DNA from: Candidatus Altarchaeales archaeon WOR_SM1_86-2
Lineage (GTDB): Archaea; Altiarchaeota; Altiarchaeia; IMC4; MCBC01
Assembly (NCBI GenBank): GCA_001723855.1
Contig: MCBC01000131.1
Coordinates: 1 to 23,777, forward strand
Reading direction: 5' to 3'
DNA length: 23,777 bases
Shown: positions 1 to 8,157 of the stretch, in pieces
How the letters are laid out: every line of letters begins with the position of its first letter
Position numbering within the stretch: the first letter of the stretch is position 1
The notes under the pieces: model-generated
Database searches by the model: none
What the model saw: the letters and a program-made list of their open reading frames with translations, nothing else
What the model was told of the DNA's origin: nothing
Made by a program: the position numbers and the translations under genes

Positions 1-924
1 AGAACGGTTTTGTCGTTCATCGTATCCATCGCGATCCTCTACCTCGTTATATCAAGCGTAAATGTCCGGAGCACAATTGAGATAATGACCGGCGCTGACC
101 CTTTGCTCTACATCTGTGCCTTTGTCGCATACTACCTTACTTTCCCTCTCAGGGGGTTGAGATGGAAGATACTGCTTGAGAACATCGGTTTTCAAAAAAA
201 TATAAAAGATCTCACGGAAATCGTATTTTTGTCCTGGTTTGTTAACTGCATACTCCCCGCGAAACTCGGGGATCTGTACAGGGCGTATCTGGTGAAGCAA
301 AATTACTCGTTCTCGGGCTCAAAAACACTTGGAACGGTTTTCATTGAAAGATTGCTTGACCTTCTTCTTCTGCTTGTACTTATGAGCATACTATGTGTTT
401 TGATTTTTACACGAACCCCTGCTCCAATAGTTGACGCATTAAAAATCTTGCTGCTGCTTATCCTGGCCCTGACCATACTGCTGTTACTTCTGAAATTTCG
501 ACCAGATGCGATCGTAAGGGTGATCGGATCAATAAAAGTTCCGCAGATAGAAGATTACATTATGAGATTCAGGAGCGGCATTTCAGCGATAACCTCCCGA
601 ACTATGCCGTCGTTAATATTCTGCACCGCTGCGATATGGTTGCTTGAAGCGATGCGGTTGTTTTTTGTTACCCGCGCGGTGGCACTGGATCTCCCGTTAA
701 CTGTCGTGCTGTTTGTCGCATTTGCGGCAGCGGTTCTGACGGCAGTTCCGATCACTCCGGCGGGATTGGGTGTTGTCGAGGCATCCATGCTTGGGATTCT
801 CGTCATGGTTGGAATCAGTGCGGATGCTGCCTTATCTGTTGCACTGCTGGACCGGTTTATCAGTTACTGGAGTTTGATTGCCATAGGCGGAATAACTTTT
901 TTTATGAGCAATAAAAATCAATAA
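1..924 (+). CDS. LPG-synthase-TM / UPF0104 flippase-like membrane protein (5' end outside window)
   Basis: An integral membrane protein with about seven or eight hydrophobic helices. It matches the lysylphosphatidylglycerol-synthase transmembrane (UPF0104, flippase-like) family: an LRGLRW motif follows the second helix (about residue 50 from the TTG at 10), NCILPAKLGDLYR at about 79-91, and ITPAGLGVVEA at about 250-260. The frame is open from base 1 and the only early start is a TTG at 10, so the gene probably begins upstream and its first residues are missing. Archaeal members often lie next to Dpm1-like synthases and are thought to act on lipid carriers or lipid-linked sugars; the substrate here is unknown. 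By eye its G+C is clearly higher than that of the genes at 1-19 kb and resembles the synthase at 19.9 kb. Family assignment is firm, function is not. Confidence 0.8.
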   Translation, partial: RTVLSFIVSIAILYLVISSVNVRSTIEIMTGADPLLYICAFVAYYLTFPLRGLRWKILLENIGFQKNIKDLTEIVFLSWFVNCILPAKLGDLYRAYLVKQNYSFSGSKTLGTVFIERLLDLLLLLVLMSILCVLIFTRTPAPIVDALKILLLLILALTILLLLLKFRPDAIVRVIGSIKVPQIEDYIMRFRSGISAITSRTMPSLIFCTAAIWLLEAMRLFFVTRAVALDLPLTVVLFVAFAAAVLTAVPITPAGLGVVEASMLGILVMVGISADAALSVALLDRFISYWSLIAIGGITFFMSNKNQ

Positions 925-991
925 ATTAGCAATCAAAGAGATAATTATTGAATGAAAAGGATCCAACGGATGTAGTTGAAATGGTAATAAC

Positions 992-1129
992 GTGAAACCT
1001 TTTTTAAGGTCAAAATTTAATAGAGGATACAAAAACGCAAAAGTTCACTTTACTATAAACGAACATCTACCAGAATTTGAGAAAAATAATGTGTCTTCAA
1101 AGTTATTGGCTAATGAAGTAATATTATAG
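992..1129 (+). pseudogene. Relict 3' tail of a GT-C membrane glycosyltransferase
   Basis: A 45-codon frame (GTG 992, stop TAG 1127-1129) reads ...TINEHLPEFEKNNVSSK... near its end. This matches the tail of the intact membrane glycosyltransferase at 18288-19937 (TVDEYLSEFEKNNMSSK). At the DNA level 1071-1105 and 19858-19892 agree at 34 of 35 positions in the same orientation; beyond that the two diverge with three-base indels, and the relict ends early after ...LANEVIL. No membrane segment precedes it, so it is a gene fragment rather than a small gene. The rest of 925-1173 is AT-rich and I see no other gene in it. Confidence 0.7.
1071..1105 (+). repeat. Direct repeat, left copy (GT-C gene tail)
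   Basis: This 35-base stretch is identical to 19858-19892 except for A/G at position 21. The two copies have the same orientation, are about 18.8 kb apart, and lie at the two ends of the AT-rich glycan gene region. Confidence 0.75.
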
Positions 1130-1173
1130 ACTACAATAAAAAATAACACCCACAGATATCATATCCAAACAAA

Positions 1174-1721
1174 ATGGCGCTTGATATATCCAAACATAAA
1201 GATTTGATATGGGAATTGGCAAAAAGGGATTTGAAAATAAGGTATAAAAACTCTGCATTGGGTTTCCTGTGGTCTCTATTAAACCCATTTTTTTTGGAGG
1301 AACCGCAGGTGCTCTTCAAAGTATTGTTGGCAACGCCGATCTCGTAAGAAAGATCTACTTTCCAAGAGAGATTTTAACAATTTCCAGCGTTCTTTCAGTG
1401 TTTGTAAGCACATTACTTGAATTCTTAGTTTTACTGATGCTTCTACCTATCTTAGGTGTCAGCCTATCATTTCTTGTTTTACTGTTGCCTGTTCTCCTGG
1501 TTCTACAACTGATATTTGTATTAGGTGTTTCATTCATTTTATCGTCCATGTATGTGTATTACAGAGATATCGCACATATATGGGAGGTTGTAATGCAGGC
1601 AGGTTTTTTTCTTACCCCGATCTTTTACCCCAGCGTAATGTTTGTTATCTCACTCGTTTTCCTGTTTATGGGATATCATATATTTAAGAAATTAGAACCA
1701 AATTTTGCAGAGGAGGTTTGA
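1174..1721 (+). pseudogene. ABC-2 polysaccharide export permease (Wzm type), internally deleted and frameshifted
   Basis: Two reading frames together carry the landmarks of a Wzm/TagG-type permease. From ATG 1174 the frame gives LIWELAKRDLKIRYK then GFLWSLLNPFF, the standard N-terminus, but stops at TAA 1345-1347. From about 1290 the frame one base back gives GALQSIVGNADLVRK, IYFPREIL, helices, VYYRDIAHIW, GFFLTPIFYP and a normal tail LEPNFAEEV. The join lies at a run of eight T (1288-1295). Intact relatives are about 250-270 residues; joined, this one has only about 183. Roughly 50 residues are missing after LNPFF, and the stretch between FFLTPIFYP and the last helix is also shortened. The long downstream frame alone (GTG 1269) lacks the N-terminal cytoplasmic motif and first helices. 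I judge it non-functional unless the sequence is wrong. Its partner ATPase follows 34 bases later. Confidence 0.75.
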
Positions 1722-1755
1722 TTTAAAATATAAAAAATTAATATATTATTAAAAA

Positions 1756-2979
1756 GTGAATGCTATAGAAGTCAATAATGTATGGAAGAAATTTAAAATT
1801 CCTCATGAAAAAAGGGACACATTGGTTGAGAATGTAGCAGGTTTCATTAAGGGAGAAAAAGCCGCTTATGAGGAATTCTGGGTGTTGAAAGACATCAACT
1901 TTAATGTCAAAGAAGGAGAATGTCTTGGCATTATCGGAGAAAACGGCAGCGGGAAAAGTACATTATTGAGGATAATTTCAAACATTCTCCCAATAAATAA
2001 AGGTAATGTTAAGGTTAGAGGCGGCATAGGACCATTTCTTGAACTTGGCACCGGATTCAGGGGAGATTTAACTGCAAAGGAAAATGTTTATTTATATGGG
2101 CATATAATGGGTTTAAAGAAGAAGCAAATTGATAATGTAATAGACAACATTTTTGAATTTGCTGAACTTGAGCGATTCAAAGACATGAAACTCAAGGATT
2201 TTTCATCCGGCATGAGCATGAGATTGGCATTTTCAACTGCGATTGCTACAAACCCTGATATTTTATTGATAGATGAAGTGTTAGCGGTAGGGGATGAGTC
2301 CTTTCGGAGAAAGTGCATGGATAAGATTATGGAGTTTAAAAGTGAAGGCAAAACAATTGTGTTTGTTTCACACAGTTTAGCATCTGTAAAAAATCTGTGC
2401 GATAAAGGTATATGGCTTAATGACGGTGTTATAGAAACACAAGGTTCTGTAGAGAAAGTTGTCGGATTCTATCTTGAATCAATCAGAAAAAAAGAGGAGA
2501 AGGAACTCTTGAAAGAGCATAAAAAGACAGAGGAAGAAAAACAAAAGGACAGATGGGGCTCTGGAGAAATTGAAATTACCGATGTTAAATTCTTTAACAA
2601 AGAGGGCAAGGAATGCCATGTTTTTGAAACCGGGGATAATATGGTGGTGAGGATGAAGTACATGGCGCATAAGGAAATTAAAAACCCTATTTTTCAAGTT
2701 CAGATAATCAGAAATGATAATACCTTCATATGTGGAATGAATACAGAAAGAGATAATATAAAGATTAGCACGTTACCAAGAAAGGGGAAAATTGATCTCG
2801 TTTTTGATAATTTATCCCTACTCAAGGGGGTTTACTTTTTTAATGTGGGAATTTTATCCAATTGGGATGGGCCACATTATGATTACCATGACAAACTTTA
2901 TAAGGTTATAATAAAAAGTAAGAAGTGTGACGGAGCGGGAATTTTCGTGAACCGCCATAAATGGATAATAAAAAAATGA
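1756..2979 (+). CDS. Polysaccharide ABC exporter ATP-binding protein (Wzt type) with C-terminal substrate-binding domain
   Basis: The cytoplasmic ATPase of a Wzm/Wzt-type glycan exporter. Visible motifs are Walker A GENGSGKST (61-69), signature DFSSGMS (148-154), Walker B ILLIDEVLAVGD (169-180) and switch His206. The N-terminal EVNNVWKKF and FWVLKDINF are typical of TagH/Wzt/KpsT proteins. After a charged segment (about 243-267) a domain of about 140 residues begins at RWGSGEIEI, as in the Wzt C-terminal domains that recognise a modified glycan end before export. At 407 residues it has the length expected of the two-domain form. The start is GTG 1756. The stop overlaps the next gene in an ATGA, so the two are probably translated together. 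The permease just upstream is broken, so either another permease serves this ATPase or export is lost. Confidence 0.92.
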   Translation: MNAIEVNNVWKKFKIPHEKRDTLVENVAGFIKGEKAAYEEFWVLKDINFNVKEGECLGIIGENGSGKSTLLRIISNILPINKGNVKVRGGIGPFLELGTGFRGDLTAKENVYLYGHIMGLKKKQIDNVIDNIFEFAELERFKDMKLKDFSSGMSMRLAFSTAIATNPDILLIDEVLAVGDESFRRKCMDKIMEFKSEGKTIVFVSHSLASVKNLCDKGIWLNDGVIETQGSVEKVVGFYLESIRKKEEKELLKEHKKTEEEKQKDRWGSGEIEITDVKFFNKEGKECHVFETGDNMVVRMKYMAHKEIKNPIFQVQIIRNDNTFICGMNTERDNIKISTLPRKGKIDLVFDNLSLLKGVYFFNVGILSNWDGPHYDYHDKLYKVIIKSKKCDGAGIFVNRHKWIIKK

Positions 2980-5564
2980 AACAAAAAATTTTAGTGATGG
3001 GTTTGGATGGGGCAACATTTGATTTGATAAAACCATTGATTAAAATGGGAAAATTGCCAAATATGGCCAAGTTAATGGAAAGTGGGACCCATGGTGTTTT
3101 AAAATCAATAATTCATCCAATAACCCCCGCAGCGTGGGTGTCTTTTTATACGGGAAAAAATCCAGGTAAACATGGTATATTTGATTTTAGGGAACGAAAA
3201 AAAGGAAGTTACGATACGCAAATTATCAATGGAAGTTTCTGTAAAGAGAAAAGTTTGTGGTCTATTTTGAGTGATAATAAGAAAAAAGTTGCGATTATAA
3301 ATGTGCCCATGACTTTCCCACCAGAACCAGTAAATGGTTTTTTAATTTCAGGTATGGATTCTCCAAGTAATGATGTAACGTTTACCTATCCACCAGACCT
3401 GTATATGAAATTAAAAAATGAAATTGGTGAGTACATAATTGATACTCGGTTTAACGAAAATACTGAAAAAGACCAATATATCGCCAGCATAGATAAGATG
3501 ATAAGGGATAGAGGAAAGACAGTAAAATATTTTCTAAGAAAATATGATCTTGATTTTTTGATGGTCGTTTTTGTGGCCACAGACAGAGTTTCTCACGCAT
3601 TTTGGAAGTATATGGATCCAAATCACCCTGATCATGATCAAAAAGAAAAGGATAAATATGGAAATGTTATATTTGAATGCTATCAAAAAATAGATAATGA
3701 GATAGGAGAAATTCTTAATGTTGTAGATGACAACACACAAATTATAATAATGTCCGATCATGGTTTTGGTCCGTTATATAAGGATATTTATATAAATAAA
3801 TGGCTGATGGACAAGGGTTTGTTAAAATTAAAGGAAGAAGCAGATGGCGAATTAAGAGTATCTAGTGTTGATTGGGGAAATAGATTCTCTAGTGTTGATT
3901 GGGAAAATACAAAAGCATATTCATTTGGATTTTTTGGTAATATTTTTATTAATTTGAAGGGTAGAGAAAAGAGAGGTGTTGTAGAACCCGGTAAGGAATA
4001 TGAAGATGTAAGGGAGTATATAATCAATGGATTATACGATCTTTGTGATGTTGAGGACGGTAAAAAAATCGTAGATAAGGTTTATAAAAGTGAAGAGTTA
4101 TATTTTGGTAAAAATAGTGACAAAGCACCAGATTTATTGATTAAGGCAAGAAACTATAGTTATATGGCTAGGGATTCTTATGAATTTAAGTTTGATGACA
4201 TCGTAAGTAAACCAATAATAAGCCACTCGGGTAACCATACTACGGAAGGCGTGTACATAATATCAGGAAAGGATATTAATAGTAATTTGACTTTAAATGC
4301 GAGTATATTGGATGTCGCACCAACAATATTACATATGATGGAGATTCCAATTCCATCCGATATGGATGGTCGTGTGTTAAAAGAAATTTTTAAGGATAAC
4401 AGCAAGTTTAATGAAAGAGAAATAAAATATCGGACACATTATGAAGAGTGTAGTGAAAAAGAAAAGATTAAGGCAGCAATAAAAAAATGCATTAATGAGG
4501 AACATAAGGACAATCTCGATAGGATAAACATTCGTGATATGGAATCCACAGGTAAACGCATAGTTCCCGGTCAAGGTAAACCACTTGAACGCCTAGTTCC
4601 CGGTAAACCAGAACTTAATGATACTTATGTTGAGCATATATCTAGATACATCTTTGCAAAAAATTACATTAAAGACAAGACAGTATTGGATACTGGTTGT
4701 GGATGCGGGTACGGCTCTTATTATTTAGCAGAGGAAGGTGCTAAAAAGGTTGTTGGTGTAGATATATCAGAAGAGGCGATAGAATACTCAAAAGAGCACT
4801 ACAAAGACGAAAAATTAGAATTTAAAGTTATGGATTGTACTAATTTGTCTTTTCCTGACAATAGTTTTGATGTTGTTGTTTCTTTTGAGTTGATTGAGCA
4901 TATTCCCGAATATAAAAGGCATCTATCTGAAGTGCAACGCGTACTAAGAAAAGAGGGAGTATTTATAATTTCTACACCAAACAAAAAAATATATTCAGAT
5001 TGTGCAGAGATACCTCAGAACGAATTTCATGTTAAAGAGTTCTATTTTAACGAATTTCAAGAGTTACTTATGGATTACTTTGATTATGTGGAGATTTACA
5101 ATCAGAGATATTATGACGAATTCTTAATTAAGAGACAGTTACAAGAGCTGCATGTGAACATACGCAATCTGACACAAAAACTGCAAATGATTGGCTGTTT
5201 ATCCCCCGAAGAATCAATTCAGTTTTCTGAAGAAATTAAACCGATAAACTTAACATTAAATGATATTAGAATAGATAAAGAGAATATTGAAAATCCATTA
5301 TTTTTTATAGCAGTGTGCGGAAAACAAAATCTAGAAAAATATAAAATGATAATGCGTTGTATGCCGAAAAAAAAAGAGAATTCAATAAAAGATATTTATG
5401 AAAACAGTAAACAATTAAAGAATGAACTAAAAAATTATAATTCTATTGTTAAATTGGTGGAAAATAAAATAAATGAAAAGGACAAAGTGATAAAAAATCT
5501 TGAGAATAGTAAAGCACTTAGATTTGCAAGGAAAATTGATGAGATAAAAAGGAGAGTCATGTGA
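2976..5564 (+). CDS. Fusion: AlkP-superfamily phosphodiesterase + SAM methyltransferase + C-terminal coiled coil
   Basis: Residues are counted from ATG 2961; I prefer the in-frame ATG 2976 (residue 6), which forms an ATGA overlap with the upstream stop. Residues about 8-480 are a type I phosphodiesterase / nucleotide pyrophosphatase domain of the alkaline phosphatase superfamily: GLDGATF with metal ligand Asp16 and probable nucleophile Thr19, TPAAWVSFYTGKNPGKHGI, TDRVSHAFW, SDHGFG (Asp266, His267) and SGNHTTEG. About 555-700 is a class I methyltransferase with VLDTGCGCG (575-583), GVDIS and a preceding ERLVPG box typical of this group. The last 60-70 residues are Lys/Glu/Asn-rich and probably coiled. 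There is no signal peptide, so it should act in the cytoplasm, possibly removing or transferring a phosphate ester and methylating a glycan or lipid intermediate; the substrate is unknown. A 27-base tandem repeat at 3861 duplicates SSVDW in the first domain. Confidence 0.85.
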   Translation: MKQKILVMGLDGATFDLIKPLIKMGKLPNMAKLMESGTHGVLKSIIHPITPAAWVSFYTGKNPGKHGIFDFRERKKGSYDTQIINGSFCKEKSLWSILSDNKKKVAIINVPMTFPPEPVNGFLISGMDSPSNDVTFTYPPDLYMKLKNEIGEYIIDTRFNENTEKDQYIASIDKMIRDRGKTVKYFLRKYDLDFLMVVFVATDRVSHAFWKYMDPNHPDHDQKEKDKYGNVIFECYQKIDNEIGEILNVVDDNTQIIIMSDHGFGPLYKDIYINKWLMDKGLLKLKEEADGELRVSSVDWGNRFSSVDWENTKAYSFGFFGNIFINLKGREKRGVVEPGKEYEDVREYIINGLYDLCDVEDGKKIVDKVYKSEELYFGKNSDKAPDLLIKARNYSYMARDSYEFKFDDIVSKPIISHSGNHTTEGVYIISGKDINSNLTLNASILDVAPTILHMMEIPIPSDMDGRVLKEIFKDNSKFNEREIKYRTHYEECSEKEKIKAAIKKCINEEHKDNLDRINIRDMESTGKRIVPGQGKPLERLVPGKPELNDTYVEHISRYIFAKNYIKDKTVLDTGCGCGYGSYYLAEEGAKKVVGVDISEEAIEYSKEHYKDEKLEFKVMDCTNLSFPDNSFDVVVSFELIEHIPEYKRHLSEVQRVLRKEGVFIISTPNKKIYSDCAEIPQNEFHVKEFYFNEFQELLMDYFDYVEIYNQRYYDEFLIKRQLQELHVNIRNLTQKLQMIGCLSPEESIQFSEEIKPINLTLNDIRIDKENIENPLFFIAVCGKQNLEKYKMIMRCMPKKKENSIKDIYENSKQLKNELKNYNSIVKLVENKINEKDKVIKNLENSKALRFARKIDEIKRRVM
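3861..3909 (+). repeat. 27-base-period in-frame tandem repeat inside the phosphodiesterase domain
   Basis: Bases 3861-3882 recur at 3888-3909 with one mismatch in 22. In frame this gives SSVDWGNRF followed by SSVDWENTK, a nine-residue duplication in a probable surface loop. Confidence 0.7.
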
Positions 5565-6853
5565 AGTTGCGCTCTATCGATGAAGCTACTTTTTTATTAA
5601 GCAGAGTAGAACATATTACAATTATTAAAAATAAGGAAAATATTGAAAGATATTTTTCAAAAATAAAAATGACTCGAAGGCAAATAAAAAAGGAAAAGAG
5701 ATGGATACGGGCAGGTTTAAGGATAACACTAAATTATCTAAGGTTGATTATACATTTTACCAGAATATTTTTCTATGGCATATCCTCCATTTTAATTTTT
5801 TCAGTGTTCTGGTTTTTCTTGTTAAGTGTAATGATTTGCTCTAATTTTAGGTCTCGGGAAGAAAACAAGAAGAATAACCAAAAATATATCAATGGTTTAG
5901 TTTCAATTACAATTGTAAACTGGAACGGCAAGAAATATCTCAAAAAATGCATTGGCTGCATCAAAATGCAAACTTACAAATCAATAGAGATAATAATCTC
6001 TGACAATGGTTCAACTGACGGTTCTCTTGAACAGATAGAAAAGTCCCATCCGGATATCAAGATTATAAGAAACAACACCAATCTTGGATTTTCAAAGGGT
6101 CACAACATTGCAATAAGAAAAGCGAGGGGGGAGTATACACTTCCCCTTAATTTTGATGTATTTATGACAGAAAATTTTGTGGAAGAACTTGTGAAAGCAA
6201 TAAATAAAGATAAAAACATCGGCTCTGTCTCTGGCAAATTATTGCTGGAAGACAAAAAGACAATTGATTCTACTGGTATAATTTTTCACAATATGTTTCC
6301 AAAGGATAGAGGAGAAAATGAGATAGATAACGGACAATTTAACTCAATTACTCATATTTTTGGTCCTTGTGGTGCAGCACCATTGTACAAAAGAGAAATG
6401 CTTGAAGATATAAAATATGAAAATGAATATTTTGATGAGGATTTTAATCTCTATGTTGAAGATGTTGATTTAGCGTGGAGAGCACAGCTTAGTGGATGGA
6501 ACTCATTGTATGCACCATTGGCTGTGGCTTATCATGAACGTGGTGTCACAAGAAAGGGTAATACAGAACGATTAAAGCAATATGAAATAATCGGCTATAG
6601 AAACCGGTATCTTGCAATTATAAAGAATCTTCCTTTAGGAGTTTTCTGGAATAATTTTAAACAAATAGCAAAAAAAGAGATGATGTTTATAGGATCGTTT
6701 ACTTATGCAAATTGGAGACCTTACAGGTTCTACTCATACATTGGCACAATTACTCTTGCGGGAAAATTTGTCAAAAAAAGAAAATACATACAGAACAAAA
6801 AAAGAGTTGGAAACAGGTACATTTCAAGTCTTTTATTTCCAAAAAAGAGGTAG
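5561..6853 (+). CDS. Family 2 glycosyltransferase with an N-terminal membrane helix
   Basis: The GTG start overlaps the stop of the upstream fusion gene by four bases (GTGA). Residues 1-55 are basic and look helical; about 60-92 is strongly hydrophobic and probably anchors the protein. The GT2 catalytic domain begins at about 113: SITIVNWNG, ISDNGSTDGSL, NTNLGFSKGHN, then LNFDVF (Asp199) where relatives usually have an NND/DxD, and VEDVDLAW (from Glu300) holding the probable catalytic acid, followed by AYHERG. The family, which resembles WcaA/RfbF-type enzymes, transfers a nucleotide-activated sugar such as dTDP-rhamnose to a growing glycan at the cytoplasmic membrane face. Being the third gene of the operon after the export ATPase supports glycan assembly. 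The donor sugar cannot be told from the sequence. The anchor is unusual for this subgroup. Confidence 0.88.
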   Translation: MKLRSIDEATFLLSRVEHITIIKNKENIERYFSKIKMTRRQIKKEKRWIRAGLRITLNYLRLIIHFTRIFFYGISSILIFSVFWFFLLSVMICSNFRSREENKKNNQKYINGLVSITIVNWNGKKYLKKCIGCIKMQTYKSIEIIISDNGSTDGSLEQIEKSHPDIKIIRNNTNLGFSKGHNIAIRKARGEYTLPLNFDVFMTENFVEELVKAINKDKNIGSVSGKLLLEDKKTIDSTGIIFHNMFPKDRGENEIDNGQFNSITHIFGPCGAAPLYKREMLEDIKYENEYFDEDFNLYVEDVDLAWRAQLSGWNSLYAPLAVAYHERGVTRKGNTERLKQYEIIGYRNRYLAIIKNLPLGVFWNNFKQIAKKEMMFIGSFTYANWRPYRFYSYIGTITLAGKFVKKRKYIQNKKRVGNRYISSLLFPKKR

Positions 6854-6887
6854 ATCCCCAATTTCATTTAACCCTTTTTATATCCTT

Positions 6888-6897
6888 TTTATATAAT
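6888..6897 (+). promoter_or_regulatory. Putative TATA box for the radical SAM pair
   Basis: TTTATATAAT lies in the 103-base gap between the GT2 stop and the first radical SAM start, about 60 bases upstream of the start. That leaves room for a transcription start near 6920 and a leader of about 40 bases, and the gap holds no gene. Confidence 0.4.
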
Positions 6898-6956
6898 AGA
6901 TTACACACCGTTTAAAAATTTAACAAAGTTGCAGTAATTAAATGAATTGGTGGTAG

Positions 6957-8156
6957 ATGACAATGAAAATCAAAGATATGCTAAAAAATAAGGTTACATC
7001 TTTTAATGAGTATATAAAAAAGTCAGTAGGTCTCTCCAATACGGAAATGAATCTAAGTGAATGCAAGAATCTTCCACTTGTCATGAGGAGCAAACCTATT
7101 CTTATCTATGCTGAAGTTTGCACCTACTGCAACCTTAAATGCCGTATGTGCGGAAGGAATGTGCACGGAATGTCAAAATCAGACCAAGGATTTATGAAGC
7201 AAGAGCTTTTTGAGAATCTTGCAGAGCTTTTCACTCAAGGGGGAACCCTCGGTCTGTTCGGCAGAGGTGAAACACTGTTACACCCTAGGTTTCCGTATTT
7301 CCTGAAACTAGCAAAAGAAAAAGGTATGACTGTATGCTTCAATTCTAATGGCAAATCTCTGACAAAAAACATAGCTAAAGCGATGGTTGAATATAGACAG
7401 AACGCCATAACATTATCTTGCAGCGCTGGCAAGGCAGAAACTTACGAGATGATCCATGTTGGTGGCAAATGGGATCATCTGTGGGAGAACATCACATACC
7501 TAATAGAAGCCAAAGAGCGATATGGCACAGGCAAAAATGGAATGCCTTCCGTCTATCTTGAGTTTGTCTCTCAAAAGGACAATATAAAGGAACTTCCTAT
7601 GCTTATTGAAAGAGCAATCAAGAAAGGTCTTACAGGAGTACTTGTTATTGATATGGTAGCGCATTCAGATGAATTGGAAAAACAACGCATGAACACGCCT
7701 GAGATGCTTCCTGTAGCCGAAAAATATTATAGAGAGGCACTTCAGGTAGTTGATAGGCTAAAACATCTGAACCCGGATTTTGATTTTAGACTTCCCGGGG
7801 ATTACGACCCCGTAACTAAAAAATTCTCCATGGGTAAGGAATCAAAGAAGACCAGTGACGAATTGTTGAAGAAGTTGGATTGTGGTGAAGAGAAAAACAT
7901 GTGCCTAGAGCCATGGCAGACTTTTTATGTGCGGCACAATGGAAAAGTAGCTCCGTGTGTTATCACAAATAGAAACCTTGGTGATCTTAATAAGGGGGGT
8001 GCCATTGAAATATGGAATGGCCCCAATTTTCAGAAATTCCGAGAAAGAATGCGTTCCCAAAACAAGCCGTTTGAGTGTTTAAGATGCCACCTGTTCCCAG
8101 GTCCACAAAGATATGACAAAGCGCTGGACAATGCTGGCGAATATGAACCGTTATAA
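6957..8156 (+). CDS. Radical SAM protein with SPASM-like C-terminal domain
   Basis: Cys58-x3-Cys62-x2-Cys65 (CNLKCRMC) binds the [4Fe-4S] cluster that cleaves SAM. GRGETLLHP follows, as the GGE-like SAM-contact strand. The C-terminal part has CLEPWQTFYVRHNG...APC and a later CLRC, the pattern of a SPASM or truncated SPASM domain holding an extra Fe-S cluster. Relatives act on peptides, sugars or lipid intermediates, and the substrate here is unknown. Two ATGs compete, 6957 and 6963; GGTGGT at 6949-6954 is better spaced (8 bases) from 6963, so the protein may be two residues shorter. It ends one base before the next radical SAM gene and is probably co-transcribed with it. Placement in a glycan locus suggests glycan or anchor modification. 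Confidence 0.88.
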   Translation: MTMKIKDMLKNKVTSFNEYIKKSVGLSNTEMNLSECKNLPLVMRSKPILIYAEVCTYCNLKCRMCGRNVHGMSKSDQGFMKQELFENLAELFTQGGTLGLFGRGETLLHPRFPYFLKLAKEKGMTVCFNSNGKSLTKNIAKAMVEYRQNAITLSCSAGKAETYEMIHVGGKWDHLWENITYLIEAKERYGTGKNGMPSVYLEFVSQKDNIKELPMLIERAIKKGLTGVLVIDMVAHSDELEKQRMNTPEMLPVAEKYYREALQVVDRLKHLNPDFDFRLPGDYDPVTKKFSMGKESKKTSDELLKKLDCGEEKNMCLEPWQTFYVRHNGKVAPCVITNRNLGDLNKGGAIEIWNGPNFQKFRERMRSQNKPFECLRCHLFPGPQRYDKALDNAGEYEPL

Positions 8157-8157
8157 A

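Noticed and set aside
1269..1721. A short intact permease starting at GTG 1269
   Set aside because: It lacks the N-terminal WELAKRDLK motif and early helices, which are encoded just upstream in another frame, so it is part of a broken gene.
6705..6915. Two small plus-strand frames overlapping the end of the GT2 gene
   Set aside because: Out-of-frame shadows of the glycosyltransferase with no motif or start signal.
8113..8157. Upstream ATG as start of the B12-type radical SAM gene
   Set aside because: It would overlap the preceding gene by 44 bases and adds no conserved residues; ATG 8158 directly follows the stop.
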